In this document: in pieces, positions 1 to 7,900 of the stretch
Numbering within the stretch: the stretch's first letter is position 1
Layout: each line of letters starts with the position of its first letter
From: Verrucomicrobiota bacterium
GTDB lineage: Bacteria > Verrucomicrobiota > Verrucomicrobiia > Limisphaerales > BJHT01
DNA: 43,367 nt
Direction of reading: 5' to 3'
NCBI GenBank assembly: GCA_014193395.1
Contig: BJHT01000022.1
Span: forward strand, 1-43,367
Notes under the pieces: generated by a model
The model's database searches: none
What the model was told of the DNA's origin: nothing
What the model saw: only the letters and a program-made list of their open reading frames with translations
Position numbers and translations under genes: made by a program

Positions 1-257
1 GGCCCTGCTGGTGCAGGTCAAAGGGAAACTCACGTCGGAGCAGCAGGCGAAACTCCGAAGTCAAAGGCCGCAGCGGGGCGATTCAGGAGAAGATGCGCCA
101 GGCCCAGGCGATCGCGAAGCAGTGGCAGGCGGACGGGAAGGACCTCTCGGAAGTCCTGCAGTTGAAGGAGGAATTGGAGCGGCTGACGCGCGAGGGGAAG
201 GTCAAGGAAGTCGAGGCGTTGCTGGACAAGGTGCTGAAGATTCTCGGCGCGAAGTAA
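1..257 (+). CDS. 3' end of an unknown gene, with a probable frameshift
   Basis: The last codons read in frame from about 57 to the TAA at 255-257 and give a charged helical tail ending in LLDKVLKILGAK. Before about position 55 the protein-like reading is in another frame (LTSEQQAKL, starting at position 2), so the two halves do not join without an indel near 53-60. This could be a sequencing error or a real frameshift. Tails of this kind (a helix, a spacer, then a helix rich in K and E ending in a 'LLD.aL..LG' pattern) occur at the end of some secreted PVC proteins, but the family cannot be named from this piece. The gene begins outside the window. Confidence 0.5.
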   Translation, partial: PCWCRSKGNSRRSSRRNSEVKGRSGAIQEKMRQAQAIAKQWQADGKDLSEVLQLKEELERLTREGKVKEVEALLDKVLKILGAK

Positions 258-351
258 CCGCGCTGGAAGCGGAACACGACCCGGTCCAGCCGGATGCAAC
301 CGGGTGCCGGGCTGCCGGGCGCGGCGGATCGCCCCGCGCCTTCTGTGGATT

Positions 352-1725
352 TCACGGCAGCGATTTGCGCCACGCCAGCGCGGCCGCTTGCAGTCGCGCG
401 GCGGTGACGGCGGCGGCATCGGTCGTCGCGAGGTTTTTCGATTCGTTCGGGTCGGTGGCGAGATCGTAAAGTTCCGCGCCGGTGCCGTCGGCGTTGACAA
501 GGAGTTTCCAAGCACCGTCGCGGATGGCGACGTTCGGGGATTTCGCACCGGGTTCGTTCGGATACGGGAAGGCACGGATGCCTGATTTGCCCGCGGGCGC
601 GGGTTGGCGGCCGTATTCCCAGAACAGCGGTTGGCTGCGCGGCTGCGTGCGGCCGCGGAATACAGCGGACAAATCTTCGCCATCAAACTTCACGCCCGTC
701 GGCGCGGGCACGCCGGCCAGCGCGCAGAGCGTGGGAAAGAAATCCACCGCGCTCACGACGGTGGCGGTGTTCACGCGGTTGGCGGGGATGACGCCGGGCC
801 AGCGCGCGATGAGCGGGGTGCGGATGCCGCCTTCGTAGAGGCTCCACTTCATGCCGCGCAAGCCGCCGGTGCGCGTGCGGTTGAGGGACGGCTCCGGGCC
901 GTTGTCGCCGGCGAGCAGCACGAGCGTGTTCGTCGCTGCGCCGAGATCGCGCAGGCCGTCGAGCAGACGGCCGATCTGCCGGTCCGTTTCCAGCAACACG
1001 TCGCGGAACTTGGCGGCGAACTCGCGGTCGTCCTTGCCCTCGCGCGGTCGATAGGGCGTGTGAACATCGTCGAGCCAGAGGTTCACGAGCCACGCCTGAG
1101 TGCCGTTCTGCTTCGCGAAGGCCAGGGTTTCATCCACCATCCAGCGCGTGCGGTCGTGGCGGGCGACTTGTTGCGGCTCGCGGTTCGGTCCCCACGGCAC
1201 AGTTTTGAGGCCGAGTGGCGCGGTTGGCTCGGGGCTTTCGTAGGTGCCGAGGCCGAGGTCGTAACCGTAAGCGGCAAACTTCGGCGCGTCGGTCACGTCG
1301 CGTCCGCCGCCGAGGTGCCACTTGCCGATGTGCGCGGTGGCGTAGCCTGCCTGCTTGAAGGTGCGCACAAAGGACGGGGCCTTGGGATCAAGGAAGTCCG
1401 CCTGGCCGCACTCGGCATTGCCCGCGCGGCTTTGGAGATAGCTGGTGAGGCGCCAGCGCGCCGGGAACTGCCCGGTGAGCAGCCCGCATCGCGACGGCGA
1501 GCAAATCGGCGATGCGACGTAAAACTGGGTGAAGCGCATGCCTTCGCGCGCGAGTTGGTCCATGCGCGGTGTCGGCACGCTCGCCCCGCCGTTCGCTACG
1601 AGGTCGCCCCAGCCGAGATCGTCCACGAGGATGAAGAGGATGTTGGGCCGGGCGGGCGCGGCGGGGGATTGGCCGCAAAGAACGCAAAGGAGCGCAAAGA
1701 GAGAAGCCAGGCGGGGCCGGATCAT
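352..1725 (-). CDS. Secreted sulfatase (arylsulfatase-like)
   Basis: 457 residues, the usual size of a single-domain sulfatase. A signal peptide (about residues 1-22) is followed by the N-terminal metal motif VDDLGWGD (D35, D36), the formylglycine signature CSPSR with catalytic Cys75, and GKWHLGG around K135-H137. A later GDNGPEPS segment supplies further metal ligands. Family knowledge: such enzymes hydrolyse sulfate esters, and the Cys must be oxidised to formylglycine by a separate enzyme, which is not in this window. It lies 37 bases downstream of the SGNH/LRR gene on the same strand, so the two probably share a transcript. Its signal-peptide codons overlap a CGCAAAG-type repeat found elsewhere in the window. 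The substrate cannot be told from sequence; a polysaccharide sulfate is the likely class. Confidence 0.93.
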   Translation of the reverse strand: MIRPRLASLFALLCVLCGQSPAAPARPNILFILVDDLGWGDLVANGGASVPTPRMDQLAREGMRFTQFYVASPICSPSRCGLLTGQFPARWRLTSYLQSRAGNAECGQADFLDPKAPSFVRTFKQAGYATAHIGKWHLGGGRDVTDAPKFAAYGYDLGLGTYESPEPTAPLGLKTVPWGPNREPQQVARHDRTRWMVDETLAFAKQNGTQAWLVNLWLDDVHTPYRPREGKDDREFAAKFRDVLLETDRQIGRLLDGLRDLGAATNTLVLLAGDNGPEPSLNRTRTGGLRGMKWSLYEGGIRTPLIARWPGVIPANRVNTATVVSAVDFFPTLCALAGVPAPTGVKFDGEDLSAVFRGRTQPRSQPLFWEYGRQPAPAGKSGIRAFPYPNEPGAKSPNVAIRDGAWKLLVNADGTGAELYDLATDPNESKNLATTDAAAVTAARLQAAALAWRKSLP

Positions 1726-1762
1726 GTCGGTAGGATGGCGAGAGCGGCGGTTGTTTGCAGTT

Positions 1763-3655
1763 TCATCTCGCCTCGATCACCAGTTCGGGCCGGGCCTTGC
1801 GCAGCCGATCGAGGCCCGCGGGCGTGATTTTTTTCAGGCCGAAGAGCGAGAGTTTCTTGAGGGACTTGGCGGCGGCGAGCGACTGGAGGCCGTCGTCGTC
1901 CACCTGGGCGCTGCCGAGTTTGAATTCTTCGAGCGCCGGCATTTGCGCGACCAGCTTGAGCGAATCGTTGCCGACGGTGGGCGCGTGCGAGGCGTCGAGC
2001 TTGCGGAGGGTCGCGATCTTCGCGGCGTGGGCGAGGCCGGCGGCGGTGGCCTGGTTGTCGAGGAGCGCAAGGTCTTCGAGCGGCAGATTCACCAACGCGG
2101 CCACGGCTTCGCCCGAGCTGGCCTTGTCGTTGCTGCCCATGCCCATGCGCTTGAGGTGGGTTTGTTTCGCGAGGCTCGCGGCACCCGCGTCGGTGAATTT
2201 GCTGTGGGCAAACCAGAGGCGGTCCGCGATGGGCACCAGCGCGATGGCCGCGAGGCCGGCGTCGTTGAGCGGGGTGAAGTGGAAGTTCACGTTCTCGAGG
2301 TGGCGCAGGGCCGTGAGGTGGGCGAAGCCGGTGCCGGTGCATTGCGTGGAGGCCAGTCCGAGAATGCGCAATTCGGTCAGGCCACCGAGGTGTTTCAGGC
2401 CGTCGTCATTGACGGGCGTGAGGGTCAGGTTGAGTTCCCGCAGGCCGGTGAGCTTGGCGAGATGTTGCAGGCCGGGGCCTTGCACGGCGCAGTTGGCGAG
2501 GTCGATTTTTCGCAGCGTGGTGACGTTGGCGAGGCGCTGGAGCCAGGCGTCGGTGACGCGTTCGTTGCGGCCGCCTTTGCCCTTGAGCGGGTTGTTGCCG
2601 TTGTAGAGATCGACCGCGGTGGGCACATCGAAAATCTCCGTCCCGGTATCGCCGGTCGCGAGGTAAAGCCATTGCGGCGCGGTGAACGTGCAGATGAGTT
2701 TGCCGCCGAGTTCCTTGACCTCCGCCTCGAGCGCCAGGGTCGCGGGGCGCGCGGCGACGGCGCGCTCGATCGCGGGCAGCAGCGCCGTGAGTTTGGTTTG
2801 CAAATTTTTGTCCGAGAGTTTGGCGATGAGCGCGGCGCGGTCCGTGGTGGGCGCCGGCGAGAGGATTTGCGGGAGCAGGATTTTGTCGGGCGGCGCCGTT
2901 TGCAGTTGGGCGAGGACGCTGTCGAGGTATTGCTTCATCGCGGGTTCGGTCTTCGCGAACCCGGCGGCGGAGAGCGGCTGGCCGAGCGCGAGCCGCATGG
3001 CGTTGTGCATGAGATATTTTCCGCTGTCGGGTTTGAGGTGGATGTCGTCGCGATACAAATCCACGAGCTTCGTCACCGGGGCCTGCCCAGTGGCGATGTC
3101 CGCGGCGATTTGCGCGAGGAGGTTTTGGGCAAGCGTCTGGCGCAGCTCGCGGCCGGGATGCAGGCGGCGCAGTTCGGCGAGCAGGGCGCGGAAATAACCG
3201 GGGTTGTGGACCATTTGATCCGGCGCGGCGTAGCCCGCGAATTCGTCCGCGTGCTGGGCGTGTCGGGACCAGCCGGAGTGGATGACGAACACGGCCTTGG
3301 GCTGAAGTTTCATCCAGGCGGAAATGGCTTCCACGTCCTGCGCGAGGGTCGAGCCGTAGTGCGGCTGCACGGAGATGACGTCGTATTGTTTGTCGCGCAG
3401 CGCGGCCGGCCAGAGGGTGGAATTGGTCACGCAGGGCTTGTTCGGATGGCTGTAAACGCGGGCGAGGGGCGTGCCACAATCCACGTGCCATTGCACATCG
3501 CCGGACAACAGCGACGGCACGGTGTCCCAGGTGAGGGAATTGCCGATGAGGTAAAACCGGGTGGCGGCCGGGGCCGGGGCCTGCGCCATTGCGGCGGGGA
3601 TGGGCGCGGTCGTGACGAGGGTGAGCGCGAGCAGGGCGGGGAGGAAATGCTTCAT
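1763..3655 (-). CDS. Secreted SGNH-hydrolase-like protein with C-terminal leucine-rich repeats
   Basis: 630 residues. Residues 1-25 form a signal peptide ending AMAQA. Residues 33-240 resemble an SGNH/GDSL esterase fold: the block I-like YLIGNSLTWD carries the candidate nucleophile Ser40, and DDIH at 203-206 fits the Asp-x-x-His block V. From about 345 to the end there are roughly ten leucine-rich repeats of the 'LTxLxxLxLxxTxVxDxGLxxL' type, ending in the usual RPELVIEAR. The joining of an esterase-like domain to LRRs suggests a secreted or periplasmic enzyme that binds a polymer or protein. It is transcribed just before a sulfatase, so a role in removing acyl or sulfate groups from polysaccharide is a reasonable inference, not shown. 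Catalytic competence is uncertain because blocks II and III are not clear. Confidence 0.8.
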   Translation of the reverse strand: MKHFLPALLALTLVTTAPIPAAMAQAPAPAATRFYLIGNSLTWDTVPSLLSGDVQWHVDCGTPLARVYSHPNKPCVTNSTLWPAALRDKQYDVISVQPHYGSTLAQDVEAISAWMKLQPKAVFVIHSGWSRHAQHADEFAGYAAPDQMVHNPGYFRALLAELRRLHPGRELRQTLAQNLLAQIAADIATGQAPVTKLVDLYRDDIHLKPDSGKYLMHNAMRLALGQPLSAAGFAKTEPAMKQYLDSVLAQLQTAPPDKILLPQILSPAPTTDRAALIAKLSDKNLQTKLTALLPAIERAVAARPATLALEAEVKELGGKLICTFTAPQWLYLATGDTGTEIFDVPTAVDLYNGNNPLKGKGGRNERVTDAWLQRLANVTTLRKIDLANCAVQGPGLQHLAKLTGLRELNLTLTPVNDDGLKHLGGLTELRILGLASTQCTGTGFAHLTALRHLENVNFHFTPLNDAGLAAIALVPIADRLWFAHSKFTDAGAASLAKQTHLKRMGMGSNDKASSGEAVAALVNLPLEDLALLDNQATAAGLAHAAKIATLRKLDASHAPTVGNDSLKLVAQMPALEEFKLGSAQVDDDGLQSLAAAKSLKKLSLFGLKKITPAGLDRLRKARPELVIEAR

Positions 3656-3756
3656 AGTTGAGTGCGGGTTACTTTCCGGGCGGTGTCGGCGAAGTCGATT
3701 TTCTTTTTTTCCGCAGTGCGACCGGAGCGCGGCGGAGTGGTGGAATCATTGAGTCA

Positions 3757-3780
3757 GAAATGCGGCGGGGAAATGCGGCA
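3757..3780 (+). promoter_or_regulatory. Direct repeat upstream of the first toxin-antitoxin module
   Basis: The decamer GAAATGCGGC occurs at 3757-3766 and again at 3770-3779, 13 bases apart, about 40 bases before the antitoxin start. Toxin-antitoxin promoters are normally autoregulated through repeated half-sites, so this may be an operator. No convincing -35/-10 pair was seen. Confidence 0.25.
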
Positions 3781-3816
3781 TTGCTGGCGCACATAATTCC
3801 GTGCTAGCTTGCCGCC

Positions 3817-4122
3817 ATGAAAATGATCCTTTCCGAAGACATCGTCAGCGTGACCGACTTCGCCCGCGGCACGAAGGAGCACCTGGCCGAACTGACCAAG
3901 ACCAATCGCCCGCGGGTGTTGACACAGAATGGCAAGGCCGCCGCGGTGGTGCTGTCGGTGGCATGCTATGAGGAGATGGCGCATGAGGCGGAGGAGCAGC
4001 GGCTGGATATGGAGTTGAAGGCGGCGATCGAAGCCTACGATCGCGGTGAACGCGGAACGCCCGGGCCATTGGCGTTTCGGCGGCTGCGTGAGGAAACAAA
4101 GAGGAGGCGTGCGACCCGATGA
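3817..4122 (+). CDS. Phd/YefM-like antitoxin
   Basis: 101 residues. The first 55 residues follow the Phd/YefM pattern: a short strand, a helix (VTDFARGTKEHLAEL), then NRPRVLTQNGKAAAVVLS and a YEEM helix. The C-terminal half is charged, as expected of the toxin-binding tail, which is disordered until bound. Its last four bases overlap the start of the next gene (ATGA), a normal antitoxin-first arrangement that couples translation. It should bind DNA upstream and neutralise the ParE-like partner. Confidence 0.85.
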   Translation: MKMILSEDIVSVTDFARGTKEHLAELTKTNRPRVLTQNGKAAAVVLSVACYEEMAHEAEEQRLDMELKAAIEAYDRGERGTPGPLAFRRLREETKRRRATR

Positions 4123-4478
4123 ACCGCGAATGGATAGTCTCCGATACTGCGAAAGCAGACATTCGGAACCAGGTAATCTGGTATGAATCCGACGAGAGCC
4201 ACGGCGGTGATGCGCTTGCCGATCGCTGGCAGGAACAACTTGAATTGGCTTTGGCAAAGCTCGCTGCCGTCCCGGAGCGACATGGGATGGCACCGGAAAA
4301 CGGTCGTTGGAATAAATCGATGGTGATTCGCCAAATGCTCTTTCGCCCGTGGAAATCGGGCGCGGGCTGGCGGGTGCTCTACACGATTGATGAAGCCGCG
4401 AAGACGGTGATCGTGCTGCAAGTGCGTCATGCGCGCCGGCGGTTCCTGCATGAGAGCGCGGACGAGGATGCGGGCTGA
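4119..4478 (+). CDS. RelE/ParE-superfamily toxin
   Basis: 119 residues. The fold can be followed as two N-terminal helices (DTAKADIRNQVIWYES and the WQEQLELALAKL helix), then the strands MVIRQMLF, WRVLYTID and KTVIVLQVRHARRR, typical of ParE/RelE toxins. Family knowledge: ParE members poison gyrase and RelE members cut mRNA on the ribosome. The 'VRHARR' end resembles many annotated ParE-type proteins, but the target cannot be decided here. It is translationally coupled to the Phd-like antitoxin by a 4-base overlap. Confidence 0.85.
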   Translation: MNREWIVSDTAKADIRNQVIWYESDESHGGDALADRWQEQLELALAKLAAVPERHGMAPENGRWNKSMVIRQMLFRPWKSGAGWRVLYTIDEAAKTVIVLQVRHARRRFLHESADEDAG

Positions 4479-4497
4479 GGAACCCCGGCTCCTGAAA

Positions 4498-4529
4498 TTG
4501 ACTTCGGAGGCTGTGGACATAAAATGTCC
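4498..4529 (+). promoter_or_regulatory. Sigma-70-type promoter and palindromic operator of the second toxin-antitoxin module
   Basis: TTGACT (4498-4503) and TAAAAT (4520-4525) are separated by 16 bases and match the -35 and -10 consensus closely. A perfect inverted repeat GGACAT-AAA-ATGTCC (4515-4529) covers the -10 box, as expected for an autorepressed antitoxin operator. A start site about seven bases after the -10 box would fall near 4532, three bases before the ATG at 4535, so the message would be leaderless or nearly so. Confidence 0.6.
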
Positions 4530-4534
4530 CCACG

Positions 4535-4792
4535 ATGAAAACAGCGACCGTGCGTGATTTGCGGAACAACTTCTCCCGGCTCGAGGCGTGGCTGCGGGAT
4601 GGCGAGGAGGTGTGCATCGAGAAACGCGGGGAGCCGTTCGCCATGCTCACGGCGCTGCGGGGCAAGCGGGCGGCCAAGGTGAAGAACCCTGACTTTGCGG
4701 CCCGCCAGAAAGCCATCTGGGGCGACCGCGTCTTCAGCGACGCGGAGGTGCAGGCGATGCGTGCGGCGGAGCTGGAGGGCGAGGAGGGATGA
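4535..4792 (+). CDS. Phd/YefM-like antitoxin, partner of the PIN toxin
   Basis: 85 residues. The start is fixed by the upstream promoter and by the motif TVRDLRNNFSRLEAWL, the first helix of Phd-type antitoxins, followed by GEEVCIEKRGEPFAMLTAL, which matches the 'G..v.I.krG.p.A.L' core. The C-terminal 30 residues are charged and probably bind the toxin. It ends with a 4-base ATGA overlap onto the PIN gene. Distinct in sequence from the other antitoxin 700 bases upstream. Confidence 0.85.
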   Translation: MKTATVRDLRNNFSRLEAWLRDGEEVCIEKRGEPFAMLTALRGKRAAKVKNPDFAARQKAIWGDRVFSDAEVQAMRAAELEGEEG

Positions 4793-5244
4793 ACTGTTTT
4801 CCTGACACGTCGTTTCTCTGCTCGCTCTACCGGCGGCAGGTGCATTCGCCGAAGGCCATCGCGTTCATGGCGACGCGCACGGGGGCATTGCCGGTGTCCA
4901 CGTTCCTGCTGCTGGAGTTTCGCCAATCGGTGCGGCTGCAGGTTCGGTTGCACGCGGCGGACAAGACGAAGGGCTTCGGCAAACACGAGGCCACGCAGAT
5001 GTTGCGCGACCTGGAGTCCGACCTGCGGACGAAGGTGCTGGAGGTCGTGGCGGTGGACTGGTCGGCGGTACATCAGCGGGCCGAGGAATTGAGCGCGCGC
5101 CACACTGAGCAGGCGGGGCATCGGCTCGCGGACATCATGCACGTCGCGACGGCGCTGCATCTGGGCAAGGGCGAGTTCCTGACGTTTGATGGGAATCAGA
5201 AACGGCTCGCGGAGGCGGAGGGGTTGAAGGTCGTGATGCGCTGA
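4789..5244 (+). CDS. PIN-domain ribonuclease toxin (VapC-like)
   Basis: 151 residues. The four acidic positions of PIN nucleases are visible: Asp6 in PDTSFL, Glu43 in LLLEFRQS, Asp115 in HRLADIMHVATAL and Asp134 in LTFDGNQ. These bind the divalent metal used for RNA cleavage. PIN toxins with Phd-type antitoxins usually cut tRNA or rRNA; the substrate here is unknown. Start overlaps the antitoxin stop by 4 bases. Some ten residues longer than many VapC proteins, through a central charged segment (residues 55-80). Confidence 0.85.
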   Translation: MNCFPDTSFLCSLYRRQVHSPKAIAFMATRTGALPVSTFLLLEFRQSVRLQVRLHAADKTKGFGKHEATQMLRDLESDLRTKVLEVVAVDWSAVHQRAEELSARHTEQAGHRLADIMHVATALHLGKGEFLTFDGNQKRLAEAEGLKVVMR

Positions 5245-5316
5245 GTTCGAGGCTTCCGCTGTTCGCAATGCGTGCGCGTTTTCTCCGCGCTTGCAGGTCC
5301 CACGAGCACGGCAAAT

Positions 5317-5940
5317 TCATCCAACCGAAGAAGGCGTGCGCTCGCGTCGCTGCCGCCAGACTTCGACAATGAAATAGGGGCCAGGCTCGCCGCGCGGCGG
5401 CTGGCCGGGGACTTCCAGCGTGGGCGCGAGGGAGAAGGCTTCCTCGGCGGTGTCCAGCAGGCAGTAGCGGTTGGTGGGGACTTCGGCGGCGAGGTTGTTG
5501 CACGAAAGTGGGGAGCACTCGAACAAGGGAGAACAGTCGGAAATCTTCTCGAAAGTGCGGCTGAAAAGGTCGTAACCAAACCGCTCGAAACCGCTGTTCA
5601 ACGCCGAGGGCTTGACCATCGGGATGGTGAACAGTTTGCGGCATCCTTGGACGAATCGCACTGGGTAAAGCCGGTAGGCATAGACGTCGCAGGCGGCGAG
5701 TTTTTCGGCGGGCACCACGTCGGTGGCAAGGTCCGGAGAGTCGTAGAGCCACATCTCGTTGTGCTTCCACACGTTGAGCCAATCCCAGTCAGCGCGAGAC
5801 ATGCAGGTGCTGGCGCTGCAGATTTCCTCCACCTGCGGAGCCGTCAACCAGTCGGGCCGCTTCATGGTCAGCTTGGCGAAGTAGCCGATGAGCGTCGGCT
5901 CGGGAATTTCAACCGGCGGCTTGGTTGGTTTCGCCTTCAC
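5317..5940 (-). CDS. Cysteine-rich protein of unknown function, coupled to a sulfatase
   Basis: 207 residues from a GTG codon whose bases overlap the stop of the upstream sulfatase (GTGA), so translation is coupled. No signal peptide or membrane segment, so probably cytoplasmic. Two Cys-rich stretches stand out: EEICSASTCM near residue 40 and ISDCSPLFECSPLSCNN near 130-145, six cysteines in a 207-residue protein that also ends in PGPYFIVEVWRQ. They could bind metal, but no known motif fits. Aromatic-rich middle part (WDWLNVWKHNEMWLYD). Similar unnamed proteins are my recollection for PVC genomes; I cannot assign a function. Confidence 0.7.
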   Translation of the reverse strand: MKAKPTKPPVEIPEPTLIGYFAKLTMKRPDWLTAPQVEEICSASTCMSRADWDWLNVWKHNEMWLYDSPDLATDVVPAEKLAACDVYAYRLYPVRFVQGCRKLFTIPMVKPSALNSGFERFGYDLFSRTFEKISDCSPLFECSPLSCNNLAAEVPTNRYCLLDTAEEAFSLAPTLEVPGQPPRGEPGPYFIVEVWRQRRERTPSSVG

Positions 5941-7658
5941 TTGTTTTTCCCACCCGCAGTCACGAATTCCTCGCGGCTGAGGAAGCCGTCTTTGTTGGTG
6001 TCGAACTCGTCGAAGCGCGCCGGGGCTTTATCGGGGTCGGGCTGGTTGGCGAGGAATTCTTCGCGGGAGAGTTTGCCGTCTTTGTTTTTGTCTTTGGAGT
6101 CGAAGAGGGCGTTGCGGTCCAGCGCGGGTTTCGTGGTGGCTGGCTTGGCGGCGGGGGCGGAACTGATTTGCGGTTTGGCTTCGGGATGGCGCGAGAGCAG
6201 GGCGCGGAGTTGCGCGACGATTGCGGGCTGCGCGGCGGCGTGGTTTTTGCGTTCGAGCGGGTCGGTTTCGTAATCGTAGAGCTCGAGGTCGGCGTCGCTG
6301 GCGGGTGCGCCGATCTTCTTCCACTCGACGAGGCGGTAGCGCTCGGTGCGGATGGCGCGGCCCATCATGGGGCCTTTGCCGGGGGCGTTGCGCGGATAGA
6401 CGTGGATGGCGTGGTCCTTGGTTGGCGCGGCGGCGTCGCGCAGCGTGGGGACGAAGCTGCGGCCGTCCAGGCCAGCGGGCGCGGGCAGGCCGGCGAGTTC
6501 GCAGAGCGTGGGATAGATGTCCACGGTTTCGACGAGGGAGCCGCTCTTCGCGCCGGCTTTGATCGATGCGCCGCCGGCTCCGGCGGGCACGGCGACGAGG
6601 AGCGGGATGCGCGCGGCCTGTTCGTAGTTCGTGTGTTTGCACCAGATGCTGTGGTCGCCAAGGTGCCAGCCGTGGTCGCCCCAGAGGATGACGATGGTGT
6701 TTTCCGCAAGGCCGAGTTTTTCCAGTTCGGCGAGCACGCGGCCAAGCTGCGCGTCCATGTAGCTCACGGCGGCGTGGTAGCCGTGGATGAGCGTGCGCTG
6801 GAGGTCGTCGTTGAGCGGGCCGACGTCGGGGATGTCGCTGTATTGGCGCAGTTCGCCGCCGAATTGCGGCGCGTAAACCGGCGCGCCCTCGGGCGGCGTG
6901 CGGACTTCGGCGAGCCGGAAGGCGGCGCGGTCGTAGAGGTCCCAATACTTCTTCGGCGCGACGAACGGCAGATGGGGCTTCACGAAACCGACGGCGAGGA
7001 AGAACGGCTCGGCGGGCTTTTCCTTCGCGGCGCGCAGGCGTTCGATGGCGTGGTCGGCGAGCGCGCCGTCGGGGTAGGTGTTGTCGGGTACGTCGGCGGA
7101 TTCCCACGCGGCGCCGCGCGGGAGGTCTTTCGCGGATTTGTTCGAGAAGAGTGCTTCCTCGCGGGTGAGGCCGGTCTTGGCCTTGCTCGCGGGCAGCGCG
7201 TAGGCGACGACGTTGGCGTTCCAATGCGGCCTGCTCCAGGACGCGGGGTCGTTGGTGTTGCCGTGGCCGACGTGAAAGATTTTCCCCATGCCTTCGCTGC
7301 GCCAGCCGTGCTGCTTGAAGAGCTGCGGGAGCGTGACGGCGTCGGGGCGGGCGCGGCGGAAGTTGGTGCCGAGGTCGTAGATGCCGAGGGTCTGCGGGCG
7401 CAGGCCGGTGAGGAGGGAGTTGCGCGAGGGCGAGCAGACGGCCTGGTTGCAGAAGGCGCGGTCGAACTGCACCGAGCGCGCGGCGAGGCGGTCAATGTTT
7501 GGCGACTTCACCAATTTGTCACCGTAGCAGCCGAGGATGGGCTTGAGGTCGTCCACGCAGATGAGGAGGACGTTGGGTTTGGGGGCGGCTGGGGAACTCT
7601 GCGCCAGACCGCAGAGCGCGCAGAGGAGGGCGGCGAGGAGAGAAGGTGATGGCTTCAT
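5937..7658 (-). CDS. Secreted sulfatase (iduronate-2-sulfatase-like) with C-terminal EF-hands
   Basis: 573 residues from the ATG at 7658, chosen because a signal peptide starts there (MKPSPSLLAALLCALCG); a further in-frame ATG 13 codons upstream would put non-signal residues in front. Motifs: VDDLKP with Asp36/Asp37, CSPSR with formylglycine Cys75, and DHGWHLGDHSIWCKH, which is characteristic of the iduronate-2-sulfatase-like group. After the catalytic domain a short linker leads to two EF-hand loops, DKNKDGKLSREE and DTNKDGFLSREE, at the extreme C-terminus. EF-hand tails on secreted PVC enzymes are known and may bind calcium. Followed by the coupled Cys-rich gene. Confidence 0.93.
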   Translation of the reverse strand: MKPSPSLLAALLCALCGLAQSSPAAPKPNVLLICVDDLKPILGCYGDKLVKSPNIDRLAARSVQFDRAFCNQAVCSPSRNSLLTGLRPQTLGIYDLGTNFRRARPDAVTLPQLFKQHGWRSEGMGKIFHVGHGNTNDPASWSRPHWNANVVAYALPASKAKTGLTREEALFSNKSAKDLPRGAAWESADVPDNTYPDGALADHAIERLRAAKEKPAEPFFLAVGFVKPHLPFVAPKKYWDLYDRAAFRLAEVRTPPEGAPVYAPQFGGELRQYSDIPDVGPLNDDLQRTLIHGYHAAVSYMDAQLGRVLAELEKLGLAENTIVILWGDHGWHLGDHSIWCKHTNYEQAARIPLLVAVPAGAGGASIKAGAKSGSLVETVDIYPTLCELAGLPAPAGLDGRSFVPTLRDAAAPTKDHAIHVYPRNAPGKGPMMGRAIRTERYRLVEWKKIGAPASDADLELYDYETDPLERKNHAAAQPAIVAQLRALLSRHPEAKPQISSAPAAKPATTKPALDRNALFDSKDKNKDGKLSREEFLANQPDPDKAPARFDEFDTNKDGFLSREEFVTAGGKNK

Positions 7659-7900
7659 GGGGGCGGAGATTAGCCGTGTGAGGCGGCGGGGGAACATGGA
7701 TTTGTTGGTTGGCGAGGGCGTGAGGCGGCGAAATGAAAACGGCGCTGCGGGAAAACGGGGACGGTCGCTGGAGGTAGGGCGCGTCTGTCCCCAGCGCGCC
7801 GGTTGCGCATCCTCACGCCCGGCGGCGCGCTGGGTGCCGGCGTCGGCTTCGCCCGCGAATGCTTTTGCCTGTCACCGTGGCGCGTGACTATTTTCCCGGC

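Noticed and set aside
1529-3661. Long plus-strand open frame (710 codons) opposite the SGNH/LRR and sulfatase genes
   Set aside because: It is the antisense shadow of two recognisable genes in high-GC DNA; its translation is rich in Gly, Arg and Glu with no domain.
5925-7649. Plus-strand frame of 574 codons opposite the EF-hand sulfatase
   Set aside because: Antisense shadow; the minus strand carries the full sulfatase motifs.
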